Origin: JAKSCF01 sp028279945
Lineage (GTDB): Bacteria; Bacillota; Clostridia; Peptostreptococcales; JAAYPU01
NCBI GenBank assembly: GCA_028279945.1
Contig: JANQMT010000078.1
Span: forward strand, 62,001 to 126,000
Length of the DNA stretch: 64,000 bases
Direction: 5' to 3'
A program made the position numbers and the translations under genes. A model generated the notes under the pieces. The model was given only the letters and a program-made list of their open reading frames with translations, was not told the DNA's origin and searched no databases. Of this stretch, positions 33,881 through 43,466 are shown in pieces; position 1 is the first letter of the stretch, and the number at the start of each line of letters is the position of its first letter.

Positions 33881-34996
33881 ATGGAGAGTAAAGTTATGAT
33901 GATCCTTGGCGGATATGGTGGTGCAGGTTATGTCATTTCACGACTGCTATTACAAGAAACCGATTTAAATCTTATTTTGGCAGGTCGAAACGGCATCCAA
34001 GCCAAAAAAGTTGCAGAACAGCTCAATTCCGAATTTAGCAGCAATCATCGTGTACAGGGTATGCAAGTGAATGCAAAAAATAATGAAGATTTAAGGGAAG
34101 CTTTTAAAAGCTGTGATACTGTTATGTGTTGTATTCCCATTACATCATCTGGAATTGGCGGCGGAGTCGCTCAAGCTGCTTTTGATGCCGGTATCCATCA
34201 TATTGATTTAGCAATGGATAATGATAAACGAGAATTACTTAGGTCTTTGGGAGATAAAATTAAAGAGTCCGGTAAATATCATATGATTGAGACAGGATTT
34301 GTACCTGGGGTACCGTCTATGATGGCATTTTTAGCAAATAAGCATTTTGATTCTTTAGAGGAACTGGAATTCAGTGGCATATTTAAAGATGATAATGCAA
34401 CCTACGGCAGCGTTATTGACTTAATGACCTATGCAGCAGATCCGGCATATGTATGTAAAGATGGCGTCTGGCATGTAGTTCCAATGAGTGCTTCTAAGAA
34501 ATTTGATTTTGGCCCGGAATTTGAGAAAGTAACGTGTTATCCTATGGATCAATATGAGCTGAGGTGTTTACCCAAAGATCTTGGTCTAAAAGAAGTCGCT
34601 TTCTATACCTCCGGCGTGAATGGGGTTACAGATTTATTGCTATTTGCTTTAATAGGCTCCGGCCTTTACAAATTTAAATGGAGTCTGAAACTGGGAACAA
34701 AACTTGTACTTAAATCAATTAAAAAATATACAAAACCGCCTTATATTACACGTGTTTCAATGGACGCAAAAGGTATATTGAGTAACCAAAGAGGAAAATA
34801 TAAGGTAACATTAAGTCATGAAGATGCATTTGTAGGTACAGCTATTCCAACTGTTGCTGGAGTTCTTCAACTATTGGATGGAACCATCAAAGAACCCGGC
34901 GTCTTCATCATGGGACATCGTGTAGATCCTGAACGCTATATTGAAGACATTAAACGAATGGGAATGACTGTGCAAATTGAGCAGAGCACTGAATAA
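33881..34996 (+). CDS. saccharopine dehydrogenase-like NAD(P)-binding protein
   Basis: This 371-residue protein has an N-terminal Rossmann loop ILGGYGGAGYVISRLLL and the saccharopine-dehydrogenase-like core (CIPITSSGIGGGVAQAAFDAGIHHIDLA, then GFVPGVPSMM). Members of this family include lysine-pathway enzymes but also many of unknown substrate, including membrane-associated reductases. No lysine genes are nearby. It has a strong AGGAGG site and is the first gene of an operon with the TetR gene 14 bases downstream. Confidence 0.85.
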   Translation: MESKVMMILGGYGGAGYVISRLLLQETDLNLILAGRNGIQAKKVAEQLNSEFSSNHRVQGMQVNAKNNEDLREAFKSCDTVMCCIPITSSGIGGGVAQAAFDAGIHHIDLAMDNDKRELLRSLGDKIKESGKYHMIETGFVPGVPSMMAFLANKHFDSLEELEFSGIFKDDNATYGSVIDLMTYAADPAYVCKDGVWHVVPMSASKKFDFGPEFEKVTCYPMDQYELRCLPKDLGLKEVAFYTSGVNGVTDLLLFALIGSGLYKFKWSLKLGTKLVLKSIKKYTKPPYITRVSMDAKGILSNQRGKYKVTLSHEDAFVGTAIPTVAGVLQLLDGTIKEPGVFIMGHRVDPERYIEDIKRMGMTVQIEQSTE

Positions 34997-35010
34997 TAAG
35001 GAGATTAAAT

Positions 35011-35607
35011 ATGAATAAACGAAGCATTGAAGCAATAAGAAAAGAAGAGATCATTAATGCTTTTTTTAAGGTCGTTTCAGAAAAAGGATTGGCTGGTGCT
35101 TCAATACGTAAAATTGCGGATACAGTGGGATGCAATCATGGTATTTTAAGATATTACTTTGGCAGCAAAGAAGAACTTATTATGAGTGCTATTGATATTA
35201 TGGAAAAAAAATATATAACCCAATTTCAGGAAGGTATCAACAAGTATGATTCATCCATTGATCAGTTGAAGTATCTACTGTCTTATGGTTTTGATAAATT
35301 TGGCATTCAATTGTCGGATGCTTGGATAGAAATATTTGTTTTTTCAAAAACGAATCTAAACATCTCAAAAAGGTTACAAGAATTTTATAGAAAAGTAAAA
35401 AACAATATTGAAAATATCATTCGGATTGGGATTGAATCCGGAGAGTTTAGAAACATTGACCCTAGTGTCACCGCTAATACGATTTTAGGATATTTGGAGG
35501 GAACATTCTTTCTTAGTGTTGTTAACACAGATGATACTTATTTCGAATCTGTGGGCAAACAGTTTAGGGAAATGTTCTTAGAATATTTATTAAAAAAGAA
35601 TGAATAG
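35011..35607 (+). CDS. TetR family transcriptional regulator
   Basis: This 198-residue protein has a TetR helix-turn-helix (ASIRKIADTVGCNHGILRYYFGSKEELI, about residues 30-57) and a helical ligand domain. The start has AAGGAG. It is cotranscribed with the saccharopine-dehydrogenase-like gene and probably represses their common promoter through the dyad at 33775-33806. A good terminator follows. The inducer is unknown but may be the enzyme's substrate. Confidence 0.9.
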   Translation: MNKRSIEAIRKEEIINAFFKVVSEKGLAGASIRKIADTVGCNHGILRYYFGSKEELIMSAIDIMEKKYITQFQEGINKYDSSIDQLKYLLSYGFDKFGIQLSDAWIEIFVFSKTNLNISKRLQEFYRKVKNNIENIIRIGIESGEFRNIDPSVTANTILGYLEGTFFLSVVNTDDTYFESVGKQFREMFLEYLLKKNE

Positions 35608-35644
35608 CTTTTTAACCTATTGGTGAAAGAATTGAGTCCCTATT

Positions 35645-35680
35645 AAAATCATGGGGATATTAAACCCTATGATTTTTTTG
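35645..35680 (+). terminator. terminator of the 33881-35607 operon
   Basis: AAATCATgGGG and CCCtATGATTT pair around a short loop, followed by TTTTT on the plus strand. Confidence 0.8.
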
Positions 35681-35754
35681 CATCATCCCTATTTTCAAAA
35701 TGCACTTTAAATAATTGAATAATATGCTAATTACCGACAATTTCAGGCAGCTAC

Positions 35755-35800
35755 TTGACATGCTTTAATTGAATATGTAAAATATGAGTATGCTCATATT
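35755..35800 (+). promoter_or_regulatory. promoter and dyad before the EFR1 gene
   Basis: TTGACA (35755-35760), 17 bases, TAAAAT (35778-35783). A perfect dyad AATATGAG-TATG-CTCATATT (35781-35800) overlaps the -10 and the likely start of transcription. The regulator is not known. The remainder of the 260-base gap shows nothing else. Confidence 0.7.
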
Positions 35801-35867
35801 GTGATTGTGTTCATAGTAAATATTGTTTTTTATAGATGCTGTGTGAGTTAATAAAGGGGACAATGTT

Positions 35868-36707
35868 ATGAAAATTGAAATTAAATACTTCACATCTACC
35901 GGCAACACCTTATGGATGGCAAAAGTTTTTAAAACTTATTTGGAAGGAAAAGGTCATACTGTTCTTTTATCCAATGCTGAGTCAGACGGTATGGAGTATG
36001 AAGATGATACGGATATGATGGGGATTCTTTATCCGGTTTGGGGATCGAATTTTCCTACACCCATAGAAAAAGAAATATTAAAAATTAAGCCAAGAAATAA
36101 AAAAATGTTCTTAATCGGAAACTGTGCGCTTTTCACCGGTGACACCGGACTTTACTGGAAGAGCATCATAGAGCCTAACCTCAATTACGATGTCTTTTAT
36201 GTGAATCATGTCAAGCTTCCCACCAATGTAAATGTTCGATGGTTCAATTTCCTGAAAGTACTGCAAGGTGAAAAAAAAACAAGGCTGTTTGATAAAGCAA
36301 AACCTAAACTCGAAAAGATGTGTGAAGACATACTTGAGGGAAAAAGAAAAGAAAGAGGTAAAAACCCTTTTGGTATTCTAGGCGCAAAAATACAAAGACA
36401 TCAAGCAAAATCTGAATATGTTTTCTGGGCTAAAAAAATGACCATTGACCCAGATAAATGTATTGACTGCAAGCTTTGTGAAAAGCTGTGCCCTATTAAT
36501 AATATTCAAGTTGAAAATAATTATCTGGTTAAGCATGGTAAATTCAACGAAAACTGTATATGCTGTGCAAGATGTTATAACCTTTGCCCAACAGACGCAT
36601 ATCTAGTAGGCTATGAAACTAGAAACACTACGCGTTATCGTAGATACAAAGGTGCCTATCCAAATACAGCAACATTAATTCTTTCCAATAAAAAAGAATG
36701 GCATTAG
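35868..36707 (+). CDS. EFR1-family flavodoxin-ferredoxin fusion
   Basis: This 279-residue protein joins a flavodoxin-like domain (phosphate loop FTSTGNTLW, residues 8-16) to a C-terminal double [4Fe-4S] ferredoxin (CIDCKLCEKLCPINN and CICCARCYNLCP). This is the plan of the EFR1 family, small electron carriers of anaerobes with unknown partners. The AAGGGGA site and its own promoter mark the start. A plus-strand terminator follows inside the tail of the convergent EamA gene. Confidence 0.92.
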   Translation: MKIEIKYFTSTGNTLWMAKVFKTYLEGKGHTVLLSNAESDGMEYEDDTDMMGILYPVWGSNFPTPIEKEILKIKPRNKKMFLIGNCALFTGDTGLYWKSIIEPNLNYDVFYVNHVKLPTNVNVRWFNFLKVLQGEKKTRLFDKAKPKLEKMCEDILEGKRKERGKNPFGILGAKIQRHQAKSEYVFWAKKMTIDPDKCIDCKLCEKLCPINNIQVENNYLVKHGKFNENCICCARCYNLCPTDAYLVGYETRNTTRYRRYKGAYPNTATLILSNKKEWH

Positions 36708-36719
36708 ACTAGCAGTCTG

Positions 36720-37646
36720 TTAATGCATCCCGGTTTCATCCGAAACCGATTTTTTTTGCTCTTTTGAAAAAACGATGAGTCCAACAGCCGTTAAAATAAA
36801 TATCAATCCGGTTAATTGCATCTTTGTAATTACTTCTCCAAGGAAAATAAAAACCAATACAATAGCACTTAAAGGAACTAGACTGCTAAAAACGCCGGCT
36901 GTTGTGCCATTTACATGAACAATGCCCCTAAACCATAGAATATACGCTATTACAGTTAATACAACTCCGGTATACAGCGTCAATAACCAAAAGTCTAAAT
37001 CTTTTAAAAAGGAGTATCCTTGAGTCAGTTCATATATACTGAATGGAAAAAACAAACAAATTGCAAAAATGCAAACTAAAAAGCTTCTAATTAATGGCGA
37101 GATTTCAGTAGATGTTTTTTTGCTGAATATTACAAATCCTGATTCACCTAATACGGCCAATAGAACCATAAGGTTTCCTATAAGCCGCATACTGCCTGGA
37201 GTCGAATCATGTATGCCATTCAAATTAATGATAAGCACCCCCGCAAAAGCACACGGTAATGCGATTAATTCCAGCTTCCCTAATTTTTCTTTTAGGAATA
37301 TAACCGATAAAACAACCGTCATGATCGGCGTTAGACTCATAATGACCCCTGCATCCATGGCCTTAGTTAAACTTACGCCATAGATAACAAAAACACGAAA
37401 CAGAACCACTCCTGATAGCGTTTGAAGAAAAAAAATCTTGTAATCCCTTGGTCCTGCACTTTTCAATTCTTCAATTATTTTGTTTTTTCCAACCAAAGCA
37501 AATAAAATTACACCGGCTATGAGCATACTCAATAACTGCAAACAATATATAGATTCACCGGTTGAGATCATCCTGCTTATCAGCAGCGTACTTCCAACAA
37601 TTATGGATGCACAGGTTAGAGATAGCAGCGCTTCAAATCTAGACAT
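36720..37646 (-). CDS. EamA/DMT family transporter
   Basis: This 308-residue protein has ten hydrophobic helices in two EamA repeats (each with a TPIMTVVLSVIFLKEKLG- or SSLVPLSAIVLVFIFLGE-type end). Such proteins export amino acids or other metabolites. The start is the ATG at 37646 after GGAGGTGAC; the upstream ATG at 37667 has no proper site. It is divergent from a MocR regulator gene 126 bases away, which suggests regulation by PLP or an amino-acid-related signal. Confidence 0.88.
   Translation of the reverse strand: MSRFEALLSLTCASIIVGSTLLISRMISTGESIYCLQLLSMLIAGVILFALVGKNKIIEELKSAGPRDYKIFFLQTLSGVVLFRVFVIYGVSLTKAMDAGVIMSLTPIMTVVLSVIFLKEKLGKLELIALPCAFAGVLIINLNGIHDSTPGSMRLIGNLMVLLAVLGESGFVIFSKKTSTEISPLIRSFLVCIFAICLFFPFSIYELTQGYSFLKDLDFWLLTLYTGVVLTVIAYILWFRGIVHVNGTTAGVFSSLVPLSAIVLVFIFLGEVITKMQLTGLIFILTAVGLIVFSKEQKKSVSDETGMH
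36731..36757 (+). terminator. terminator of the EFR1 gene inside the EamA coding end
   Basis: CGGTTTC, loop ATCC, GAAACCG and then A and eight T on the plus strand. The hairpin lies within the last codons of the minus-strand EamA gene. Confidence 0.85.
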
Positions 37647-37772
37647 TTTGTCACCTCCAAAGGTCATCTTATTTACTCACTCATTGAAATATGTTATAAT
37701 TATATGCCAACCAGGTGGTCCTATCGAGTACCAATTTCAATTAATTTTTATAGTGCCAATTGAGGTGATTTA

Positions 37773-39164
37773 ATGTTTTTACAAATACAACGTAACAGTT
37801 CTATACCCATGATTAAACAAATCTATACACAGGTTAAAAACATGATTTTAAACGATGATCTTAAATCCAATTATCGTCTTCCTTCATCAAGAAAATTAGC
37901 AGAATCTTTACAAGTCTCTCGTAATGTTATCATGGAAGCCTATGAAATGCTAACTGCTGAAGGTTATACCAGAAGCATTAAAGGTTCAGGCACCTATGTC
38001 AATGAATCCATTGCTATAACAAGACCTGAGATAGTAAATCCTGAACTTCAACTGCCTGAGATAAAGAATACAAATTGTTCAATCAGCTTTAAGTCCGGTC
38101 TGCCTGCCTTAGATAAATTTCCACGGAATAAATGGATGCAATGTTACCGCGAAGTCATCTCTTACATTGCTGATGAGGATTTAGGCTATGGTCTTTCAAA
38201 CGGTTATCTGCCTTTTCGTAAAACTTTGTCAGAGTACCTGCTTAGATCCAGAGGGATTAGGTGTCACGAAGATCAAATCATCGTCACTACAGGAGCTTCT
38301 CAAGCTTTTTACCTAATTATTCAATATTTCAAGCCATTACCGGGGTCAATCCTCTTTGAAGAGCCTACAACAAAGGGAATCAGAGATTTACTTGAAGCCA
38401 ATCATTCTCAAACGATGCATCATCCCGTGGATCATCATGGAATAGATCCCAGCACTTTACCCGGTGAAATAAATCTATCTTGTATCTTAACCACACCTTC
38501 TCATCAATATCCTTTAGGCGGCTCCCTTCCTATCTCAAGACGTGTTGAGCTTATTCGCTATGCCCGTCAACACAATTGCTATATTATTGAGGATGACTAT
38601 GACAGCGAATATCGCTACGATGATCTGCCTGTTGAATCGTTATATGAGCTGGATCCGGAACGGGTTATTTATGTAGGATCATTCAGTAAAACCTTACTAC
38701 CCAGCATTCGAATCGGTTATATCGTTTTACCGGTTCACCTTGTCCAACCTTTCTATAACTTAAAAACCATCATTGACCTTCACTGTCCAACCTTTAATCA
38801 AGCGACTATGGAAAAATTCATCTCTTTAGGTTACTTAGATCAACATCTTGCAAAAACTAAGAAGGTTTACAAGCAGCTTCGACTAGCATTAATTAATGCT
38901 TTAACTTCCTTCTTTGGGGATGGGGTAACGATTCTGGGCAGTCAAACAGGTATACATCTGGTAGCAGAATTTAGTAATGTGACTTTTACGAAGGCACTCA
39001 TGAATAAAATAAGAGAAGCAGGTGTTTATATTATGGCAGTCAGTGATCACTCAGCCATTCCTGAGCATCATAATTCTCAACTTATCTTTGGATATGGACA
39101 CCTGACCGAAGAAGAGATATACAGAGGCATTGAAATTCTTCATGATCATATCGGCCAACAGTAA
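37773..39164 (+). CDS. MocR/PdxR-type regulator (GntR HTH + aminotransferase domain)
   Basis: This 463-residue protein has a GntR winged helix (residues about 10-75, LPSSRKLAESLQVSRNVIMEAYE). A class I aminotransferase-like domain follows, with the PLP-binding Lys in GSFSKTLLPSIRIGY. MocR proteins bind PLP as a sensor rather than as an enzyme. They commonly control PLP synthesis, amino-acid metabolism or a divergent transporter. The divergent EamA gene is the natural target. The start has a GAGGTGA site. Confidence 0.93.
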   Translation: MFLQIQRNSSIPMIKQIYTQVKNMILNDDLKSNYRLPSSRKLAESLQVSRNVIMEAYEMLTAEGYTRSIKGSGTYVNESIAITRPEIVNPELQLPEIKNTNCSISFKSGLPALDKFPRNKWMQCYREVISYIADEDLGYGLSNGYLPFRKTLSEYLLRSRGIRCHEDQIIVTTGASQAFYLIIQYFKPLPGSILFEEPTTKGIRDLLEANHSQTMHHPVDHHGIDPSTLPGEINLSCILTTPSHQYPLGGSLPISRRVELIRYARQHNCYIIEDDYDSEYRYDDLPVESLYELDPERVIYVGSFSKTLLPSIRIGYIVLPVHLVQPFYNLKTIIDLHCPTFNQATMEKFISLGYLDQHLAKTKKVYKQLRLALINALTSFFGDGVTILGSQTGIHLVAEFSNVTFTKALMNKIREAGVYIMAVSDHSAIPEHHNSQLIFGYGHLTEEEIYRGIEILHDHIGQQ

Positions 39165-39165
39165 A

Positions 39166-39220
39166 GCAAAAAAATGAACCTGAGATTCATCAAATAACCT
39201 TGACAATCTCAGGTTCATTT
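39166..39220 (-). terminator. long hairpin terminator between MocR and nitroreductase genes
   Basis: AAATGAACCTGAGATT (39172-39187) and its exact complement (39205-39220) make a 16-bp stem. On the minus strand it is followed by seven T, so it ends the nitroreductase message. On the plus strand it may also stop the MocR transcript. The right arm lies inside nitroreductase codons. Confidence 0.85.
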
Positions 39221-39753
39221 CTTCTAGGCATAACGGGTATTTCAACCGGATAGCCAATAATAATAGGGGCTACAATTTCACAGTCCTTTGGAATTCCCAA
39301 TTCATTTAATAATTCCCGTGATTGAATGACCGTTGCAAAGTTAATCCAGCATGTACCAAGACCCCTTGCAGCTGCTGACAACATAAAATAACCGGCAGCA
39401 AGGGAACAGTTGACCTTCGTGTTTTTTAAATTTCTTTCCCCAATAATAAAAACCACTGCTGGTGCATTATAAAAAATATTATAGTTTTCATTCATCAACA
39501 TCTTCTCATATTTTTTAGCATAGTCATTGGGATTTAATCCTATCCTTTTAAGAATATTCTTTTTAGCTTCATCAGATATTTTTTCCATCAATAATCTGTC
39601 ATTTACAATGATAAACTTCCAAGGCTGCTCATTCCCTGAACTTGGTGCATATGTGCTTTCCTTAATAACTGCTTTAATAGTTTCATTGGATACTGCTCTG
39701 TCTTCATAATTTCTGACAGAACGTCTTTTTAAAAGTAACGCTTCAAAATTCAT
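39190..39753 (-). CDS. nitroreductase family FMN protein
   Basis: This 187-residue protein has the RRSVRNYEDR start and APSSGNEQPWKFIIV block of FMN-dependent nitroreductases, and GLGTCWINF near residue 133. It reduces nitro groups or flavin-type substrates with NAD(P)H. The physiological substrate is unknown. Its final codons form part of the shared terminator hairpin. It appears monocistronic. Confidence 0.88.
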   Translation of the reverse strand: MNFEALLLKRRSVRNYEDRAVSNETIKAVIKESTYAPSSGNEQPWKFIIVNDRLLMEKISDEAKKNILKRIGLNPNDYAKKYEKMLMNENYNIFYNAPAVVFIIGERNLKNTKVNCSLAAGYFMLSAAARGLGTCWINFATVIQSRELLNELGIPKDCEIVAPIIIGYPVEIPVMPRRNEPEIVKVI

Positions 39754-39945
39754 ATCTTAAACCTCAAATCAAATATATTTTATAATAATATATTACCATA
39801 CCGAAAACGAAATGACTTAAATAAAGCTTCATTTTTCAATCTGCTTATGATCTCAGATGAGGTGATACTACTTGTAATAGGTTTTAATAGAAAAAAACTA
39901 CACTCTACTTCTAAAAAAGAAAAATAGAATGCAGTTCTTAGCTTA

Positions 39946-41112
39946 TTACCCAATAATCCTTGATACCAGAGGTATTTTTCTTAAGCTGCTTACTAAACCC
40001 CAAGTTGTAAACAAAGCCAGTATAAAAACCAATACTGCTTTTATTGCCCCTGATATGTCAATATCTAAAAACACGAACTGCCATATGCTGACAATACAAT
40101 AGTGGAAAATGTATATGCCATATGCATTTTTTCTTAAATTGTCAAAGATTCTATTGGGTTGCTTAACATATCTAATAAATATGGTAAGCAGCGAAAAGGA
40201 CAACAACATTGAAATGGAAACTGCTAAGATTGAAAAAACCCATATCTTCATAATGCTCCCAATATATAAAATCACTATTGTAAAATAGGATAGCATGGCG
40301 GCCATGAATACCAACCAGCATCTCTTCACTAAAATACCGTCTGGTTTAAATATACTTCTATCCATACCATATACCCCTACAGCTGCGCCAACAAAATAAA
40401 ACATGAAATACAGTATTACCCGATCAAGCTGCAATATAAAGGGACCAAACAGCTGGACAAAAAACAACTTCCAAGTAAAAATTGTTAATGGAACATAACA
40501 TACAATGCCAAGCAGAAAAAACCCTAAGAGAAAATACCAAGTCTCACTGAAAAAACGGCTTGATGAATTTTCAAAACCCTTAATAATATTAGGCTTTATT
40601 TTAAAAATTATGACAGTCATACAGTTAAACAAAAGTAACACCCACAAAAACCATAGATGGCCTGATGTAGACAAGTGTAATACTTCCATCCAATACTTTA
40701 AAAAGTCACCTAAGCCCTTTGTCATATCAGTAGAATGATTTACGGTTGTTAAAAAATGCAAATAGTAGGCCGGCGTGTTAATGAATAACCACCCAATCAA
40801 AAATGGTACGCCAAGTCTTAAAAACCGATGACGCAAATATTTCAATGCACCTTTTTTTTGTATACTTTTCAGAACAAATAAACCTGAAATGAAAAAGAAA
40901 AGAAACATGAAAAACAAATCCAGAAGCCCTGTAACCAAATCAAACAATGGAAACCTATTTGAATCTATAATGACTGCTCCTATTCCATGAGAAGTATATC
41001 CTATCAGTACATGATGCAGCACTACCAATACAGTTAGGAAACCACGCAGATAATCAATAACCAAATAACGCGTTATGCTGTCGCTGTTATTCATTAGATT
41101 GTTTGGTGACAT
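39946..41112 (-). CDS. acyltransferase-3 family membrane protein
   Basis: This protein of about 388 residues has some ten hydrophobic helices. The N-terminal YLRGFLTVLVVLHHVLIGY region contains the catalytic-type His of acyltransferase-3 (OafA/NodX-like) enzymes. Such enzymes O-acylate sugars or polymers at the cell surface. The start is the ATG at 41112 after AAAGGAGG; the TTG at 41130 falls inside that sequence. It stands alone next to the ABC exporter genes, without sugar genes to name its acceptor. Confidence 0.85.
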   Translation of the reverse strand: MSPNNLMNNSDSITRYLVIDYLRGFLTVLVVLHHVLIGYTSHGIGAVIIDSNRFPLFDLVTGLLDLFFMFLFFFISGLFVLKSIQKKGALKYLRHRFLRLGVPFLIGWLFINTPAYYLHFLTTVNHSTDMTKGLGDFLKYWMEVLHLSTSGHLWFLWVLLLFNCMTVIIFKIKPNIIKGFENSSSRFFSETWYFLLGFFLLGIVCYVPLTIFTWKLFFVQLFGPFILQLDRVILYFMFYFVGAAVGVYGMDRSIFKPDGILVKRCWLVFMAAMLSYFTIVILYIGSIMKIWVFSILAVSISMLLSFSLLTIFIRYVKQPNRIFDNLRKNAYGIYIFHYCIVSIWQFVFLDIDISGAIKAVLVFILALFTTWGLVSSLRKIPLVSRIIG

Positions 41113-41188
41113 TGAATACCTCCTTTCCAATGCCCGCCCATTATAGATTTACGGTGCTTCTATAACGGCTTACATTTACTTTTACTTA

Positions 41189-42328
41189 TCAAGTTATAGC
41201 ATGATCTTGGTTTTTAAACCGGTATACCGCAATCAAGAAAAACAGTAACGTAAAACATATTACAATAGACAAATTGGGTAGAACAGACATTAAGCTATTG
41301 TTCCTTTGGATAATATCAATGGCGTCTAGAGTCCACCTCTGCGGCGTTATATAGGCTGCTTTCTGCATATAATTAGGCATAAATTCTAAAGGCCAAAAAC
41401 ATCCGGCAATCATACATGATGGTGTTAATACGGCTGACATTAAAACACTTGCAGCAGTAAAGTTTTTTGAGAACGAAGCCAACATAACACCTAAACCAAT
41501 ACCACAGATTGCAAAGACGACCAAAATTAAATAGATGATGAATGGATTTGCGTGAAATTCCATTTGCAGCACCAAATTAAGGATCAGCAATACACTTCCA
41601 ATTTGTATCATCACGATGAAGAGATTGACCAAAATATTGGCGAGTGTATAACTGCGTTTACTTACAGGCGCTATCCCTATTCTAGCAAAAGTACCCTTTT
41701 TCTTCTCGTCAACAATTTGAAATGCGATCATAGATGTCGTAATCAACAAAAAAATCATATAAGTACCAAAAGTTTCTGCCATAGCCTCTTTTGCTTTAGC
41801 TTCATCGTTAACATAAATGGACTCCAGCATAATTGGACCTGATTGGGCTTTATGCATCATATTATAGTATGGATGCTCATCATATCCGCTTACTCTTGCT
41901 ATGTCTACTAAATTTCCAATGTGAAGACTAACTGCTTTTTCAATCCATGTTGCAAATCCGCCTTGGCCGCTGGACATCATTTCAATGAATGGTTCATTGC
42001 CTGACAACAATATTGCTTCGAAATCATCAGGTATGACGATGCCTAAGGATACATCCCTATTAACAACATGCCCATTCATTTCATCTGCCTGAACTTCTAT
42101 TAGATGTATACCGTCTAATTGACTCATTTGTTCCAATAACCAATGGGATGATGTTGTTTTGTCTAAATCAGCAAAACCAATTTCAATCTTGCCGGCTTGA
42201 CCTATATTAAAAACGAAAAATAAAGCAACACTGGCTATAACAGGTAAAATAATGTGTAACAAAAAATTGCTTCTTTTTTTCAACATCCTTCGTAAAATGT
42301 TTTTTATAATCAACAGTACTTTATCCAT
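41189..42328 (-). CDS. ABC-2 type transporter permease, second subunit
   Basis: This 379-residue ABC-2 permease has one N-terminal helix (HIILPVIASVALFFVFN), a large extracytoplasmic loop and five or six helices from about residue 180. It overlaps the preceding permease gene by 8 bases. It forms the membrane pore with the first permease. Exporters of this type expel drugs or antimicrobial peptides. The two-component genes just upstream suggest induction by such a compound. Confidence 0.88.
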   Translation of the reverse strand: MDKVLLIIKNILRRMLKKRSNFLLHIILPVIASVALFFVFNIGQAGKIEIGFADLDKTTSSHWLLEQMSQLDGIHLIEVQADEMNGHVVNRDVSLGIVIPDDFEAILLSGNEPFIEMMSSGQGGFATWIEKAVSLHIGNLVDIARVSGYDEHPYYNMMHKAQSGPIMLESIYVNDEAKAKEAMAETFGTYMIFLLITTSMIAFQIVDEKKKGTFARIGIAPVSKRSYTLANILVNLFIVMIQIGSVLLILNLVLQMEFHANPFIIYLILVVFAICGIGLGVMLASFSKNFTAASVLMSAVLTPSCMIAGCFWPLEFMPNYMQKAAYITPQRWTLDAIDIIQRNNSLMSVLPNLSIVICFTLLFFLIAVYRFKNQDHAIT

Positions 42329-43466
42329 AAATGAAATTCTCCTTTTTCCGGATTTTTAATGCTGCTATCCAAAGAAATAATATGGAAAATCCAACATTAT
42401 GCAGTATGACTATTGAGAAATAAGCTGTTTCCTTGGTATAAATCCAACTGAATATTCCGGTCATACTCCACCATATTGGTGAAAAATATTTGCCTACTTC
42501 ACCAAGCATTCCCAAACCGTCTAGCGGCATATAACTTCCTCCAAAGAAAGCAAATACAACAATCAGAATATGAACAACAGCGATTACAGCTTCTTCCCTA
42601 TTAAATAAAAGGCCCAAGACAATTCCTATTGACACGGATAGAATGATTTGGGTGAAAATTAAAAAGAATGCATAAAGTGGATTCGTTCCCCAATTCACGT
42701 TATAAAAGAGTATCGTACTTGCAATCACTATTGCCATTTGAATGGTACTTATTCCTACCTCGCCAATGACCTTTCCTATCAGTAATTCTCGTTTTGCTAT
42801 AGGTGTTAGAAATACTCTGGCAATGGTACCATTCTTCTTGTCGTCCATTGTATTGGTCAATGCGGTTGTCAAACCATAAAAAATAAATAGAATGGTTAAG
42901 GCAATCCCATAATAATCCATTGAACTGGGGCCTTCTTTTCGTTCCAGTTCTTCCAATGAAACAAAGCTCTTTTCTACGTTACCAAAATCAATCTCTGTCA
43001 TTGAATAAGCATTGGTACTTTGTACTTCGTAAAAAATATTGTACCGCTCCACAAAAGAATTAAGCACACCTTCAAGAATAATAGCCTTTTCGCTGTATAG
43101 CGGATTCTTATATAGTCTGATTGCATGATCCTCTTCGTTAATTAAAATATAAGCAGCAATATCATTGTTCTTTAATCTTGTGATGGATTCTTCTTGCGCT
43201 TCAACTCTCAGCAGTTCACTGCTGCTTCCCATTACATGGTTCGTAATCTTTACAAAACTATCTGTAAATTCTGACGCTTCACCCAATACACAATATTCAA
43301 TTTTAATATCCGACATCACAATCTCAGAATCGCTAAATTGGTTAGGTACTGCTATCCCTAACAGTGAAATTGCAAATATGGGAATTAAAGTAAAAATCAA
43401 CATAATACTTGGATCTCTTAAATTACGTAAGAATTCTTTTTTTGCAATTCGAAATATCCTCATCAC
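42321..43466 (-). CDS. ABC-2 type transporter permease, first subunit
   Basis: This 381-residue permease has the same plan as its downstream partner: an N-terminal helix, a loop, and a C-terminal six-helix block. The start codon is either GTG at 43466, sharing one base with the ATPase stop, or the ATG directly after it. Both are compatible with coupled translation. No further gene separates it from the ATPase gene. Confidence 0.88.
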   Translation of the reverse strand: MMRIFRIAKKEFLRNLRDPSIMLIFTLIPIFAISLLGIAVPNQFSDSEIVMSDIKIEYCVLGEASEFTDSFVKITNHVMGSSSELLRVEAQEESITRLKNNDIAAYILINEEDHAIRLYKNPLYSEKAIILEGVLNSFVERYNIFYEVQSTNAYSMTEIDFGNVEKSFVSLEELERKEGPSSMDYYGIALTILFIFYGLTTALTNTMDDKKNGTIARVFLTPIAKRELLIGKVIGEVGISTIQMAIVIASTILFYNVNWGTNPLYAFFLIFTQIILSVSIGIVLGLLFNREEAVIAVVHILIVVFAFFGGSYMPLDGLGMLGEVGKYFSPIWWSMTGIFSWIYTKETAYFSIVILHNVGFSILFLWIAALKIRKKENFIYG

